A DNA stretch of 52,544 bases from an uncultured marine group I thaumarchaeote (lineage in GTDB: Archaea > Thermoproteota > Nitrososphaeria > Nitrososphaerales > Nitrosopumilaceae): the NCBI GenBank assembly GCA_902512865.1, contig CABXKZ010000003.1, forward strand, positions 1-52,544, written 5' to 3'. Positions within the stretch are counted from its first letter, which is position 1. Every line of letters starts with the position of its first letter. The notes under the pieces are model-generated. The model was not told where the DNA came from. It searched no databases and worked only from the letters and a program-made list of their open reading frames with translations. A program made the translations under genes and the position numbers. This document shows positions 8,661 to 17,729 of this stretch, in pieces.

Positions 8661-11600
8661 TGTCTACTACTTCTACAAAATCAATTGATGCAATCACTTT
8701 TGCAGTTTGGTCTCCTCAAGAAATTCGAAAATACTCTGTTGTTGAAATCACTCAACCTGAAACATATGATGAAGATGGTATGGCTGTACAAGGAGGCCTG
8801 ATGGATGGTAGATTAGGTGTTTTAGAACCTGGTCAAAAATGTCTTACTGATGGTAATACTGCTGCTAGAAGCCCTGGTCATTTTGGTCACATTGAACTAG
8901 CAGAACCTGTTTTACACATTGCTTTTGTTGATAATATCTACAAATTACTACAATCCACATGTAGAACTTGTGGAAGAATCAAAATGTCACCTGATGATAT
9001 CGAAGAATTTTCTAAAATTAAAGAACGTCAAGCATCGTACACAGTCTTATCCCAAAAAAGAATTCCAGATCAAATTCAAGAAAAGGCAAAAAAACAAAAA
9101 GATTGTCCTCATTGTGGTAAATCACAATATGAATTAATCTTCACAAAACCTACAACTTTTGTTGAAAAGACAGAGATTGGAGAAAACAGATTACTTCCAA
9201 TTACAATTAGAGAAAGATTATCGATAGTTCCTGATGCAGATCTCTCACTATTGGGATATGATCCTAAAACTGCACGTCCTGAATGGTTTGTTTTACAAGC
9301 ATTGCCTGTACCTCCGGTTACTGTCAGACCTTCAATAATTCTAGAAACTGGAATTCGTTCTGAAGATGATCTTACTCACAAATTAGTTGATATCATACGT
9401 GTAAATCAGAGACTAAAAGAAAGTAAGGAAGCAGGAACTCCTCCGTTAATTGTGCAAGATTTAGTTGATCTATTACAATATCATGTTACAACATACTTTG
9501 ATAATGAAGTCAGCGGAATTCCACAAGCACATCACCGTTCTGGACGTCCTCTCAAAACCCTAACTCAAAGATTGAAAGGGAAAGAAGGAAGATTTAGAGG
9601 CTCACTCTCAGGAAAACGTGTAGACTTTTCTAGTCGAACTGTCATTTCTCCAGATCCAAACTTGGATTTATCTGAAGTGGGTGTACCTGAAACTGTAGCA
9701 AAAAAATTAACAATTCCTGAAATCGTAACTGATTGGAATATTGAAAAATTAAAGAAATTAGTAATTAATGGTCCATCCATATTTCCTGGAGTCAATTACA
9801 TTACTCGTCCTGATGGCGTAAAGATTAGACTAGACTTTGTTGAAGACCGTTCATTAATCGCTGATTCACTAGAAATTGGATTCTTAGTTGAAAGACATCT
9901 GATGGATGGTGATGTTGTATTATTTAACAGACAACCATCACTTCATCAAATGTCAATCATGGCTCATTTTGTTCATGTCTTGCCAGGAAAAACCTTCCGA
10001 TTACATCCATCTGTGTGTCCACCATACAACGCAGACTTTGACGGTGATGAGATGAATCTTCATGTACCTCAAAGTGAAGAAGCACGCTCTGAAGCAATTT
10101 TACTTATGAGAGTTCAAGATCAATTAATCTCTCCAAGATTTGGTGGTCCAATTATTGGAGCTCTTCGTGACTTTATCACAGGTGCATATCTTATGACAAA
10201 AGATGGTACTACTCTAACCAGTCAGGAATTTGCAAATCTTGCTATGCTTGGTAATTATAGTGGAAAATTACCTGAACCTGAAAACAAGAAAGAAAATCTT
10301 TACACGGGAAAACAATTATTCTCACTTTTCTTACCTGAAGATTTCAATTATATAATGACCTCAAAATGGTCAAAAGGAACTAAAGGAGCCCAAAAGGATG
10401 TTGTAATTAAAAATGGTCAATTAATTAGCGGAGTTATTGATAAATCATCAATTGGTGCTGAAGAACCAGAGAGTGTATTGCACCGAATTGCCAAAGATTA
10501 TGGTAACGAAAAAGCAAAAATTTTCTTAAATTCTGAACTAATCATGATTAAACAATTCATAACTCATTATGGATTTAGTTATGGTTACAGTGATCTAGAG
10601 GTACCAGAAAAAGATCGCCAAACAATCAAGGATGATACACAAACAACCTATGATGAAATTCATGATTTGATTAGTCAAGAGAAGAAAGGAACTCTAAAAG
10701 CAATTAGAGGAATGACTTCAAAAGAAACACTTGAAGCATACATCATGAGTAATCTTGGTAAACTAAGAGACAGAGCTGCCACTGCTGCCAATCTATCATT
10801 AGATGATGACAATGCAGGAAAAATTATGGCGACCACTGGTGCAAGAGGTTCATCACTGAATGTGGGTCAAATGGCAGGTGCATTAGGTCAACAGGCAAGA
10901 CGTGGTAATCGTCTAAATAAAGGATACAATAATCGAGTCTTAACTCATTTTGAAGAACATGAAAATGATCCTGACGCCCATGGATTTGTAAAATCAAATT
11001 ATCGTGATGGCCTATCAACATTAGAATTCTTTTTCCATGCAATGGGTGGTAGAGAAGGTCTTGTAGACACTGCTGTAAGAACACAACAAAGTGGTTACAT
11101 GCAGAGAAGACTGATTAATGCATTAGAACACATTAAGCTTGAATATGACGGAACTGTAAGAGATCCTCACGGTCATATCATTCAATTCTTGTATGGTGAA
11201 GATGGCATTGATGTAGCAAAAAGTGATCATGGTGAAGCATTTAACATTGACAGATTAATTGAATCACAAAGTATTGTTGACTCTGGAAAAGCAGCAACAA
11301 AAGATGAAGTTGCACCATTAATCAAGAAATACACTAGTACATTCAATATCCGTTTAGCAAATGCTGTTAGTAACTCTTTAGAAAATTCAAAATTGAGTAA
11401 AATAGGTGTTGAAAAAGTAGCAAAGAAAGGATTACTGCTTTACAATAATGCACAGGCAGAACCTGGTCAGGCAGTAGGAATTGTAACTGCACAATCAATT
11501 GGTGAACCGGGAACTCAAATGACTCTAAGAACCTTCCATTTTGCAGGAATTGCAGAACGAAATGTGACTTTAGGTCTTCCGAGACTAATTGAATTGGTAG

Positions 11601-12463
11601 ATGCAAGAAAGAAACCCGTAACTCCTACAATGGATATTTACCTAACAGGAGATGCAAAAACAGATCAAAATAAAACCGTTCAAGTTGCACGTAACATCTT
11701 ACAAACTACTGTAAATGATCTAATCCTTGATGCTGATACTGATTATAAAACAAAGATTACGCTAAATCTAAATGAAAGAAAACTATCTGACCGTGGTTGC
11801 ACCCTTAATGATGTTACCGCCGCACTAGAATCTAATAAAAAATTCAAAATAGAACTAATGGGAAATTCCATTGTTCTAAATTTAGTTGATGAAGAAGCAG
11901 ACGCTCCTGCTGTGATTACAATACGAAATAAAGTTCTAAAAACAACTGTAAAAGGAGTTCCTGATATCGCTCGTGTTACAATTGTTAAAAAAGGAGATGA
12001 ATATGTAATTCAAACAACTGGTTCTAATTTGGCCAAAGTCTTAGAAGTTGAAGGCATTGATAAGAACAATGTTAGAACAAATAATGTATCTGAAATTGCA
12101 GAAACATTGGGAATTGAGGCTGCAAGAAATGCTTTGATTAATGAATTAAGCACCACTCTTGAAGATGCAGGCTTGGAAGTTGACCAAAGGTATCTAATGC
12201 TCGTCTCTGATCTGATGTGTCATCGTGGCTATATGCAACAAATCGGTCGTCATGGAATTGCAGGTACTAAAGATAGTGTTTTAGCACGTGCTGCATTTGA
12301 AATTACTGTTCCAACAATTGCAGGTGCTGCAAAAACTGGTGAAATAGAGCAATTAAGAGGAATTACGGAAAATGTAATTGTTGGTAGTCAAATACCAATT
12401 GGTAGTGGAACTGTAGATTTGTATATGCAAGTAGCAAAGAAACGTGCTTCTGATAAATCTTAA
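8660..12463 (+). CDS. rpoA: DNA-directed RNA polymerase subunit A, unsplit (A' plus A'')
   Basis: This 1267-residue protein carries both halves of the largest subunit. The catalytic metal motif NADFDGDEMN lies near residues 456-465. The A'' part contains the trigger-loop region QSIGEPGTQMTLRTFHFAG and the end block VIVGSQIPIGSGTVDL. N-terminal zinc ligands are visible (CRTCG, CPHCG). Most archaea split A into A' and A''; an undivided gene is a known thaumarchaeal trait. No intein or stop interrupts it. Confidence 0.98.
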   Translation: MSTTSTKSIDAITFAVWSPQEIRKYSVVEITQPETYDEDGMAVQGGLMDGRLGVLEPGQKCLTDGNTAARSPGHFGHIELAEPVLHIAFVDNIYKLLQSTCRTCGRIKMSPDDIEEFSKIKERQASYTVLSQKRIPDQIQEKAKKQKDCPHCGKSQYELIFTKPTTFVEKTEIGENRLLPITIRERLSIVPDADLSLLGYDPKTARPEWFVLQALPVPPVTVRPSIILETGIRSEDDLTHKLVDIIRVNQRLKESKEAGTPPLIVQDLVDLLQYHVTTYFDNEVSGIPQAHHRSGRPLKTLTQRLKGKEGRFRGSLSGKRVDFSSRTVISPDPNLDLSEVGVPETVAKKLTIPEIVTDWNIEKLKKLVINGPSIFPGVNYITRPDGVKIRLDFVEDRSLIADSLEIGFLVERHLMDGDVVLFNRQPSLHQMSIMAHFVHVLPGKTFRLHPSVCPPYNADFDGDEMNLHVPQSEEARSEAILLMRVQDQLISPRFGGPIIGALRDFITGAYLMTKDGTTLTSQEFANLAMLGNYSGKLPEPENKKENLYTGKQLFSLFLPEDFNYIMTSKWSKGTKGAQKDVVIKNGQLISGVIDKSSIGAEEPESVLHRIAKDYGNEKAKIFLNSELIMIKQFITHYGFSYGYSDLEVPEKDRQTIKDDTQTTYDEIHDLISQEKKGTLKAIRGMTSKETLEAYIMSNLGKLRDRAATAANLSLDDDNAGKIMATTGARGSSLNVGQMAGALGQQARRGNRLNKGYNNRVLTHFEEHENDPDAHGFVKSNYRDGLSTLEFFFHAMGGREGLVDTAVRTQQSGYMQRRLINALEHIKLEYDGTVRDPHGHIIQFLYGEDGIDVAKSDHGEAFNIDRLIESQSIVDSGKAATKDEVAPLIKKYTSTFNIRLANAVSNSLENSKLSKIGVEKVAKKGLLLYNNAQAEPGQAVGIVTAQSIGEPGTQMTLRTFHFAGIAERNVTLGLPRLIELVDARKKPVTPTMDIYLTGDAKTDQNKTVQVARNILQTTVNDLILDADTDYKTKITLNLNERKLSDRGCTLNDVTAALESNKKFKIELMGNSIVLNLVDEEADAPAVITIRNKVLKTTVKGVPDIARVTIVKKGDEYVIQTTGSNLAKVLEVEGIDKNNVRTNNVSEIAETLGIEAARNALINELSTTLEDAGLEVDQRYLMLVSDLMCHRGYMQQIGRHGIAGTKDSVLARAAFEITVPTIAGAAKTGEIEQLRGITENVIVGSQIPIGSGTVDLYMQVAKKRASDKS

Positions 12464-12494
12464 AAAATATTAACTAAGAATATTATCTAAAATC

Positions 12495-12839
12495 ATGTTA
12501 GAAACTTGGGTAAGTAAAATTAGAACAAATGACCCTGAACAAGTAGCATCATTATATCATGATGATGGATTATTACTTGGTACATTTTCTGATATAGAAC
12601 GAAAAGGGCATGATCTTATTCTTGAATATTTTGAAAATCTTTTAAAATCAAAAGTTGATGTTGAAATTGTTACACAACATAAACATGAAACTGAATCACT
12701 AGTAACAAATTCTGGTCTCTATAATTTCATTGTAGATGGTAAAACTGTAAATTCACGATACTCATTTGTTTTCATAAAAATTGGTAGTGATTGGAAAATC
12801 TTATCACACCACTCTTCAGTTCTGCCTGAAAGTCACTAA
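12495..12839 (+). CDS. NTF2-like (SnoaL/DUF4440-type) protein
   Basis: This 114-residue protein has the pattern of small cone-shaped NTF2-like domains: LETWVSKIRTNDPEQVASLYHDDGLLLGT at the start, RKGHDLILEYFENLL in the middle, and YSFVFIKIGSDWKILSHHSSVLP at the end. Members bind small ligands or act as simple enzymes; the substrate is unknown. A TATA-like box about 25 bp before the ATG suggests an independent leaderless transcript after the polymerase operon. Confidence 0.75.
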   Translation: MLETWVSKIRTNDPEQVASLYHDDGLLLGTFSDIERKGHDLILEYFENLLKSKVDVEIVTQHKHETESLVTNSGLYNFIVDGKTVNSRYSFVFIKIGSDWKILSHHSSVLPESH

Positions 12840-12871
12840 GACTTTTAATTACAACAAACTTTTGAAAAACA

Positions 12872-13372
12872 TTGGCCAAGAAAGATCCTAATTATAAAAA
12901 ACCTCAAAATCCAAAAAGTTTTGGGGCATTCCTTAAGAAGAGAGCTCCGATATATCTTGGATTAATTGGATTATTCATGATATTTGCATATCCTGCATTA
13001 ACAGAAAAAGATCTTAATTCATTACTTGATGACTCTTTTGAAGGTAATGAACGAATTGCAGTTGATATGGTTAGATTTTATTCTGGTCCAAATGAAACAG
13101 GTATTACTATTCTAGAAGTTATTGAAGAAAAGATTAATGAAAAGCATTCTGATCAAAAAATCTTTAATGATGAAGAAACGTGGGCAGAATTTGTTGTAGA
13201 AAACATCGAAAATAAAAATGAAGGATTTACTCATGAGGTAGTCTTTGTCTTTAATGCTGAAAATAATCAATCAATGATGTATGGTTGGTTTGTGAATGTT
13301 GAAAATGGAGAAATATTCCCCATAGATTCAACATCTAAAAGTATACAACAAACAGTTGATTATTTTGACTAG
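12872..13372 (+). CDS. Uncharacterised membrane-anchored protein
   Basis: I do not recognise a family for this 166-residue protein. It has a basic N-terminus (residues 1-30) and one predicted membrane helix (IYLGLIGLFMIFAYPAL, about residues 31-47), followed by an acidic domain of about 115 residues, probably outside the cell. That domain has the segment YGWFVNVENGEIFPIDSTSK near the end. The start is a TTG at 12872, which lies about 26 bp after a CTTTTAATTAC box, so a leaderless TTG start is likely. Confidence 0.65.
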   Translation: MAKKDPNYKKPQNPKSFGAFLKKRAPIYLGLIGLFMIFAYPALTEKDLNSLLDDSFEGNERIAVDMVRFYSGPNETGITILEVIEEKINEKHSDQKIFNDEETWAEFVVENIENKNEGFTHEVVFVFNAENNQSMMYGWFVNVENGEIFPIDSTSKSIQQTVDYFD

Positions 13373-13410
13373 TTCTTTAAGTATTAATTATCAATAATCT
13401 TTGAACAAAT

Positions 13411-13767
13411 ATGAAAACACGATTAGGTGTATCATTTGAAATTGATTTTGCTCATACTTTGAGAGGTCATCCAAAATGTGGTAAACCTCATGGTCATACA
13501 TCTAGAATTATAGTTGAAGTTCAAGGTGATGTCAAAAAAGGTGCATCATATGAAGAAAACATGGTAATCGAATTTGATAAAATGAAAAAACTTTGTTGGG
13601 AAACAATTGAACAACTTGATCATAGAAATCTCAATGATTTGTTTGATTTTCCAACATCAGAAAATATTGCAGAATGGATATTTGAAAATTTGAAAGATAA
13701 AATTCCATTACACTCTGTAAAGTTCTTTGAAGGAACAAACAAGTATTGTGAAATTACTTCTGATTAG
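13411..13767 (+). CDS. 6-pyruvoyl-tetrahydropterin synthase / QueD family protein
   Basis: This 118-residue protein is of the PTPS/QueD family, which acts on dihydroneopterin triphosphate. Zinc-binding histidines are His15 (FAHTL) and His27/His29 (HGH), and the catalytic cysteine position is Cys23. DHRNLND and the C-terminal FFEGTNKYCEI are also family positions. The product could be a 7-deazaguanine precursor (QueD), as needed for archaeosine, or a pterin; sequence alone does not decide. A pterin-4a-carbinolamine dehydratase lies elsewhere in the window. The promoter spacing fits a leaderless ATG. Confidence 0.85.
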   Translation: MKTRLGVSFEIDFAHTLRGHPKCGKPHGHTSRIIVEVQGDVKKGASYEENMVIEFDKMKKLCWETIEQLDHRNLNDLFDFPTSENIAEWIFENLKDKIPLHSVKFFEGTNKYCEITSD

Positions 13768-13786
13768 AAATTATTGATGATATTTC

Positions 13787-13930
13787 TTAGGTTAAATCTC
13801 CATCTTTGAGTTTCTGAAGATCCAAAATTCTAACACATTCTTCTAGTTCCTCAGGTAAATGGTCATTTATTGCTCGTTGACAATTTTTGCAAATTGTACC
13901 TTCCATATCTGAATTTGGTTTTGCCATCAT
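13787..13930 (-). CDS. 47-residue CxxC mini-protein
   Basis: This short frame encodes MMAKPNSDMEGTICKNCQRA and then an acidic helical tail ending LKDGDLT. The CKNC pair, with one later cysteine (EECVRI), suggests a small metal-binding or redox protein. The ATG lies 2 bp after the stop of the next minus-strand gene, so they are likely co-transcribed; the second ATG (13927) is an equal alternative. I know no family. Confidence 0.5.
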   Translation of the reverse strand: MMAKPNSDMEGTICKNCQRAINDHLPEELEECVRILDLQKLKDGDLT

Positions 13931-13932
13931 AA

Positions 13933-14115
13933 TTATCGCCAGTCCTTAGTATCCGTTGTACATTTTGGACATTTAATTCCATTTGTTACTAAACCACATT
14001 TGTTACATTTTGCTGAATATCCAATCATATCGTTTTTTCCAGTTTTTGTATATTTGAAAATTAACACAAATGCAATTAAAATTCCAATTGCTGCTCCTAC
14101 AACCCATAATAGCAT
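13933..14115 (-). CDS. Small membrane protein with C-terminal zinc ribbon
   Basis: In this 60-residue protein residues 1-20 form a hydrophobic helix (MLLWVVGAAIGILIAFVLIF). A cytoplasmic zinc ribbon follows, with CNKCG and CPKC pairs spaced as in rubredoxin-like knuckles. A TATA-like box (GAATAAAC, near 14135) is about 25 bp upstream. The role is unknown. It is the upstream partner of the 47-residue CxxC protein. Confidence 0.65.
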   Translation of the reverse strand: MLLWVVGAAIGILIAFVLIFKYTKTGKNDMIGYSAKCNKCGLVTNGIKCPKCTTDTKDWR

Positions 14116-14156
14116 GATATACTGTAAAGTTTATTCAATTAAAGACTAACGATAAT

Positions 14157-14279
14157 CTAAAATTTCCTTGAATCGCCCTCAAGTAGACCTGGACCGATAT
14201 GTAATTTGTCTATGTGGCTAGATAATTCTTCTTTGTCCTGAAATTTTGATTCACAATACGGACATGATATTTCTGTCAT
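14157..14279 (-). CDS. 40-residue single C2H2 zinc-finger protein
   Basis: The whole protein is one classical finger, C-x2-C-x12-H-x4-H: CPYCESKF, QDKEELSSHI, DKLH, plus a short tail. A TTTTATTT box centred about 25 bp upstream fits leaderless expression. Lone C2H2 fingers of this kind occur in archaea and usually lack a known target. Confidence 0.65.
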   Translation of the reverse strand: MTEISCPYCESKFQDKEELSSHIDKLHIGPGLLEGDSRKF

Positions 14280-14341
14280 ACTGTATCTTACCCTTTACAA
14301 AATAAAAGGGACATGAAAATTTGTATTTGTATAGATTTATT

Positions 14342-15043
14342 CTATCTTTTTGGTATGTCATCTTCTGAACTAAATCTAGATTCAACTGCTTCTGCTTTTA
14401 TAGATAATTCCTTTGTATCTCCGAGTTTTTGATAGGTTAATTTTTCTAAGGTTTCTATGATTGTTCTTGCTGCTCTATATTGAGGAATTCTAGGTTCTAA
14501 TAATTCCCCATAAAGCCCAATTCCATTTATTCCATTCAATTTTGCATAACCCAAAATTAATCCATTAAACCCTGTAATGACAGATTCAGTTGGAGTGGTT
14601 TCAATTCCTAATTTTCTAACTAATTTCAAAATATCTTGTGACGTAGTTGTAACATATGTTGTAGGACTCTTTCCAAATGATCTTGATGTGTGATAACCTC
14701 CTACCGTATAGATGAATTTTGCATCATATCGTTTTGCAACATTTATCACATCCTGGCATAATTCATTTAATTCCTCATTTTCTTGTGGTTGACCTCTTCC
14801 TCCACCAAACACAATGACATCTTTGGCAAATCTATATTCCCATTTTTCTTCAGGAATCTCAATGTATCCACCTTTGTCATAAACATATGGTGGTCTAGAT
14901 GATACGGCATGTCTAAAAGATGCTGTACCTAAACTTTTGTTGATATGATTTACTACGATACTCCCAACATTTCCCATATCTTGCATTGCTGCTATGATTA
15001 GCGGTTTATTCACATCTGGAATTCTTGTATCCTCAAAATGCAC
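14342..15043 (-). CDS. PAC2 family protein (proteasome-assembly-chaperone-like)
   Basis: This 233-residue protein belongs to the archaeal PAC2 family. The start PLIIAAMQDMGNVGSIVVNHI, the block DVIVFGGGRGQP, and the GLILGYAKLNGINGIGLYGE segment all fit. Eukaryotic PAC2 helps assemble the 20S proteasome; the archaeal role is not settled. The start is a GTG at 15043, 25 bp after a TGTTTTAAAC box. Confidence 0.85.
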   Translation of the reverse strand: MHFEDTRIPDVNKPLIIAAMQDMGNVGSIVVNHINKSLGTASFRHAVSSRPPYVYDKGGYIEIPEEKWEYRFAKDVIVFGGGRGQPQENEELNELCQDVINVAKRYDAKFIYTVGGYHTSRSFGKSPTTYVTTTSQDILKLVRKLGIETTPTESVITGFNGLILGYAKLNGINGIGLYGELLEPRIPQYRAARTIIETLEKLTYQKLGDTKELSIKAEAVESRFSSEDDIPKR

Positions 15044-15132
15044 ATGATTTTATGAAATTTGTTGTTTAAAACATGTTTGGTATATTCCTAAGAATTGTCA
15101 TCATAGTACGACACTTTTAGTTTCAAGTTCTC

Positions 15133-15300
15133 TTACACTTTCAAAATCTTTTTTCGATATCTAGTCAATAAACAACTTCTACAAAGACAGTCTTTATCAT
15201 CAATTTCATTTTTTGATAATTTAGGAAAATCCGCACACCAACATGAGACATTATTATCACACGAAAAACTATCACCACATTCGGCACATTTTTTATTCAT
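15133..15300 (-). CDS. 55-residue cysteine-rich CWC-type protein
   Basis: This short frame (MNKKCAECGDSFSCDNNVSC, then WC) matches the cysteine-rich CWC pattern: CxxCGxxFxC, about seven residues, CWC, then C-x-C-x2-C near residue 40. Eight cysteines suggest two zinc sites. Its ATG overlaps the stop of the VWA gene upstream by one base, so it is probably translated from the moxR-VWA transcript. Confidence 0.65.
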   Translation of the reverse strand: MNKKCAECGDSFSCDNNVSCWCADFPKLSKNEIDDKDCLCRSCLLTRYRKKILKV

Positions 15301-16868
15301 TAGTTATCTGATAATATGCTTAAGACCCTATTAGGAATATCTGGTAATCTACTTACTGCTAACACCTTATCATATCCTAAATATTTCAAATTATTTGCAA
15401 TTGATGTTGCACTAAATGTGTCTCTACCTACTCCAATTGCTGTCATTTTGATTCCTAATGCCCTGTATGATTTTAGTATCAATTTTACCGCATTTGCATC
15501 AGCTGGTTCTCCATCTGACAATGTCAAAAAAATATCTGGCTTTTTTGATGTTAAAATGTGAAGCATTCTATCATATACTTCTGCTAGTGGTGTACCTCCA
15601 TTAGCTGAAATTTGTGCTAATCTTTTAGCTGCTGAATTATTCCATTTCATTTCTGATGGTTTCACTAACCAGCAAACTACCTGTCTATCTACTGTATTGA
15701 ATGCATATACTGAAAAATCTACTTTTAAGAATGCTAATACCTCGCAAAGTCCAATTGTTGCCTTTTTGTATTCTATTTGTTGATCAGACACACTTGAAGA
15801 ATGATCAAGTAAGATGACAATTTTTGATTTTATTGATTTTTTAACATCTGTAATGAATGGCTTATGAAATCCTTCAAGATATGCCTCTTCATCAAATTCC
15901 TCACCTGAAATAACATGTTCTTCTTTCCATCCCGTTTTCCATTCTCGGAATCTATTTTTCAAATTACTAATCAAATCTTGATCATAAATTTTTGTCTCAT
16001 CTGCATTTGTTGCATTTGGAATTTGAATACCTATAGTTTCAGGCATCAATCCTTTGTTTTCATTCTTTCTTGTTTCTTCTTTGATTAAATCAAATTCTTT
16101 AGAAATTTCTTTTCCTTCAATTGCTCTTTTTGGATCTATTTTTCCTAATTCTGATTCAAGATTCTTTGTAATCTTCTGAACTGCTTTCTCAAAATCTTGT
16201 GGTGTCACCATCATTCCTGGACCCTTCATTGGAACTGACAATGGAATTGTAATTAATGGATCAATGTCTAAAATTGTTAAGATTTTTGGAATATGTTTTT
16301 CTATCCACTCTGTATTGTAATTATTTTTTAATGCCTCATCTAAAATCTCCTTTGCAAAATCTGATGCTTTTATAACACGTTCAAAATGACTTGGTTGCAT
16401 CTCTCCTTTTACATTTCCAAACAAGAAATATTGGTAAAATCCCTCAACAATTTTTGATTTTCCTAAAAGATTACTTAAAAGTGGTCTGTATATCCATTGC
16501 CATGAATAATTGAAAATTAACTCTTCATCCATTCCTTGCCAAACTTTTCGCCCAACTAATTCAATTCTACGTCTTTCAATTGAATTCAATAAAAATCCAA
16601 ATGCATGATCATTTGATAAAATTTTTTCACAATTTTTTATCTTCATACCCTCATACCATGCTGCAGTTCTAAATTGTCTATATCTTGCAAACTCATCTCC
16701 ATTATAGTCTAGTACTGGAGTGAGAATTACTTTATTTTCTTTCATTCTGGTTTCATTAACTTTTTTTGGAGACATTGTAACAATGATTTTATCATTCTCA
16801 GACCATCGTCTTACTAAAAATGTTGAAATTTCAATTAATGTATCATTTCTTAAGGCAATTGATGACAT
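15300..16868 (-). CDS. VWA-domain protein (MoxR partner, CoxE-like)
   Basis: In this 522-residue protein the C-terminal VWA domain begins near residue 345 with the MIDAS motif DHSSS (355-359) and later LSDGEPAD, so it can bind a divalent metal. The N-terminal 340 residues are helical and family-specific. MoxR-type AAA+ ATPases and VWA proteins act as pairs that activate or insert cofactors into target enzymes. The ATPase gene lies directly upstream with a one-base overlap. The client protein is unknown. Confidence 0.85.
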   Translation of the reverse strand: MSSIALRNDTLIEISTFLVRRWSENDKIIVTMSPKKVNETRMKENKVILTPVLDYNGDEFARYRQFRTAAWYEGMKIKNCEKILSNDHAFGFLLNSIERRRIELVGRKVWQGMDEELIFNYSWQWIYRPLLSNLLGKSKIVEGFYQYFLFGNVKGEMQPSHFERVIKASDFAKEILDEALKNNYNTEWIEKHIPKILTILDIDPLITIPLSVPMKGPGMMVTPQDFEKAVQKITKNLESELGKIDPKRAIEGKEISKEFDLIKEETRKNENKGLMPETIGIQIPNATNADETKIYDQDLISNLKNRFREWKTGWKEEHVISGEEFDEEAYLEGFHKPFITDVKKSIKSKIVILLDHSSSVSDQQIEYKKATIGLCEVLAFLKVDFSVYAFNTVDRQVVCWLVKPSEMKWNNSAAKRLAQISANGGTPLAEVYDRMLHILTSKKPDIFLTLSDGEPADANAVKLILKSYRALGIKMTAIGVGRDTFSATSIANNLKYLGYDKVLAVSRLPDIPNRVLSILSDN

Positions 16869-17686
16869 TAGCTTTCATACATGGATGTAATGATATCATT
16901 AACTTTTTGTAATTCAATACTTCCCCATTGTGCATAAACATTTCCAAAAACTATCTCGGCTGCCTTCTTTGGTGACATCTTTCCATCGATTAACTTTGCA
17001 TATGCTATGGTCTCTCTTAATGAAGGTGAATAGTATAATTCTTCAACTAATGCTGCTTGTCTTAGTGTATTTGCAAGTTTAATTCCTTTTTCTAATGATT
17101 TTACATCTGCTTGTGGAACATGTTTTTTTACAATCTCAAGTTCTTTCTCTTCAGGCGGATAATCCATTCTTATTCTTATAGGAAATCTACTCAATAGTTG
17201 TGGTGGCAGTTCTTTTGTTCCAACATGATTTAGTGGATTAATTGTTGATATAACAAACCATGACTTGTTAGCTGTTATCACTTCTCCTCCGGATTCTTTT
17301 AGAACTACTTGTCTTCTATCATCTAATGCCTCATCCAATCTTAGCAAAACATCGGCTTCAGCTGCATTAATTTCGTCTAGGTATAACATGTTACCCTCTT
17401 TCATCGATTTAATCAGAATTCCTTCATCAAATTGGATATTTCCTTCTGAAAGACTCTTTGATCCTACCAAATGACTCTCTCTAGTTCTTAAACTAAAGTT
17501 AATTGATTCTAATTTCATTGATTGCCTTTTTGCAAATTCTCTTACCAGTGTTGTTTTACCCGTACCTTTTGGACCTATGACTAAAACAAAAATTCCTTGT
17601 TCATGAGCTTTTTCCAAAATTTCAAATGCATTACTCCAATCTAAATAATCTGGAAAATTTTCTCCTGATTTGCCTTGTTCTTTCAT
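16868..17686 (-). CDS. MoxR-type AAA+ ATPase (NorQ/CbbQ/GvpN-like)
   Basis: This protein of about 272 residues has Walker A (GPKGTGKT, near residue 38), Walker B (MLYLDEINAA, near 100), sensor-1 region STINPLNH and the arginine-finger region LLSRFPIRI. The insertion ESGGEVITANKSWFV is typical of MoxR ATPases. It works with the adjacent VWA protein as a chaperone-like activator; CbbQ/NorQ relatives act on metalloenzymes. The ATG at 17686 is preferred, and a TTG one codon upstream is possible. Confidence 0.85.
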   Translation of the reverse strand: MKEQGKSGENFPDYLDWSNAFEILEKAHEQGIFVLVIGPKGTGKTTLVREFAKRQSMKLESINFSLRTRESHLVGSKSLSEGNIQFDEGILIKSMKEGNMLYLDEINAAEADVLLRLDEALDDRRQVVLKESGGEVITANKSWFVISTINPLNHVGTKELPPQLLSRFPIRIRMDYPPEEKELEIVKKHVPQADVKSLEKGIKLANTLRQAALVEELYYSPSLRETIAYAKLIDGKMSPKKAAEIVFGNVYAQWGSIELQKVNDIITSMYES

Positions 17687-17729
17687 CAAAGTATCATTGT
17701 TTGGTCTTCTACTTTATTTAAGACTAGAT

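Noticed and set aside
5313..12463. Inteins or gene splits in rpoB or rpoA
   Set aside because: Both genes are continuous and of normal undivided length, with all conserved blocks in order.
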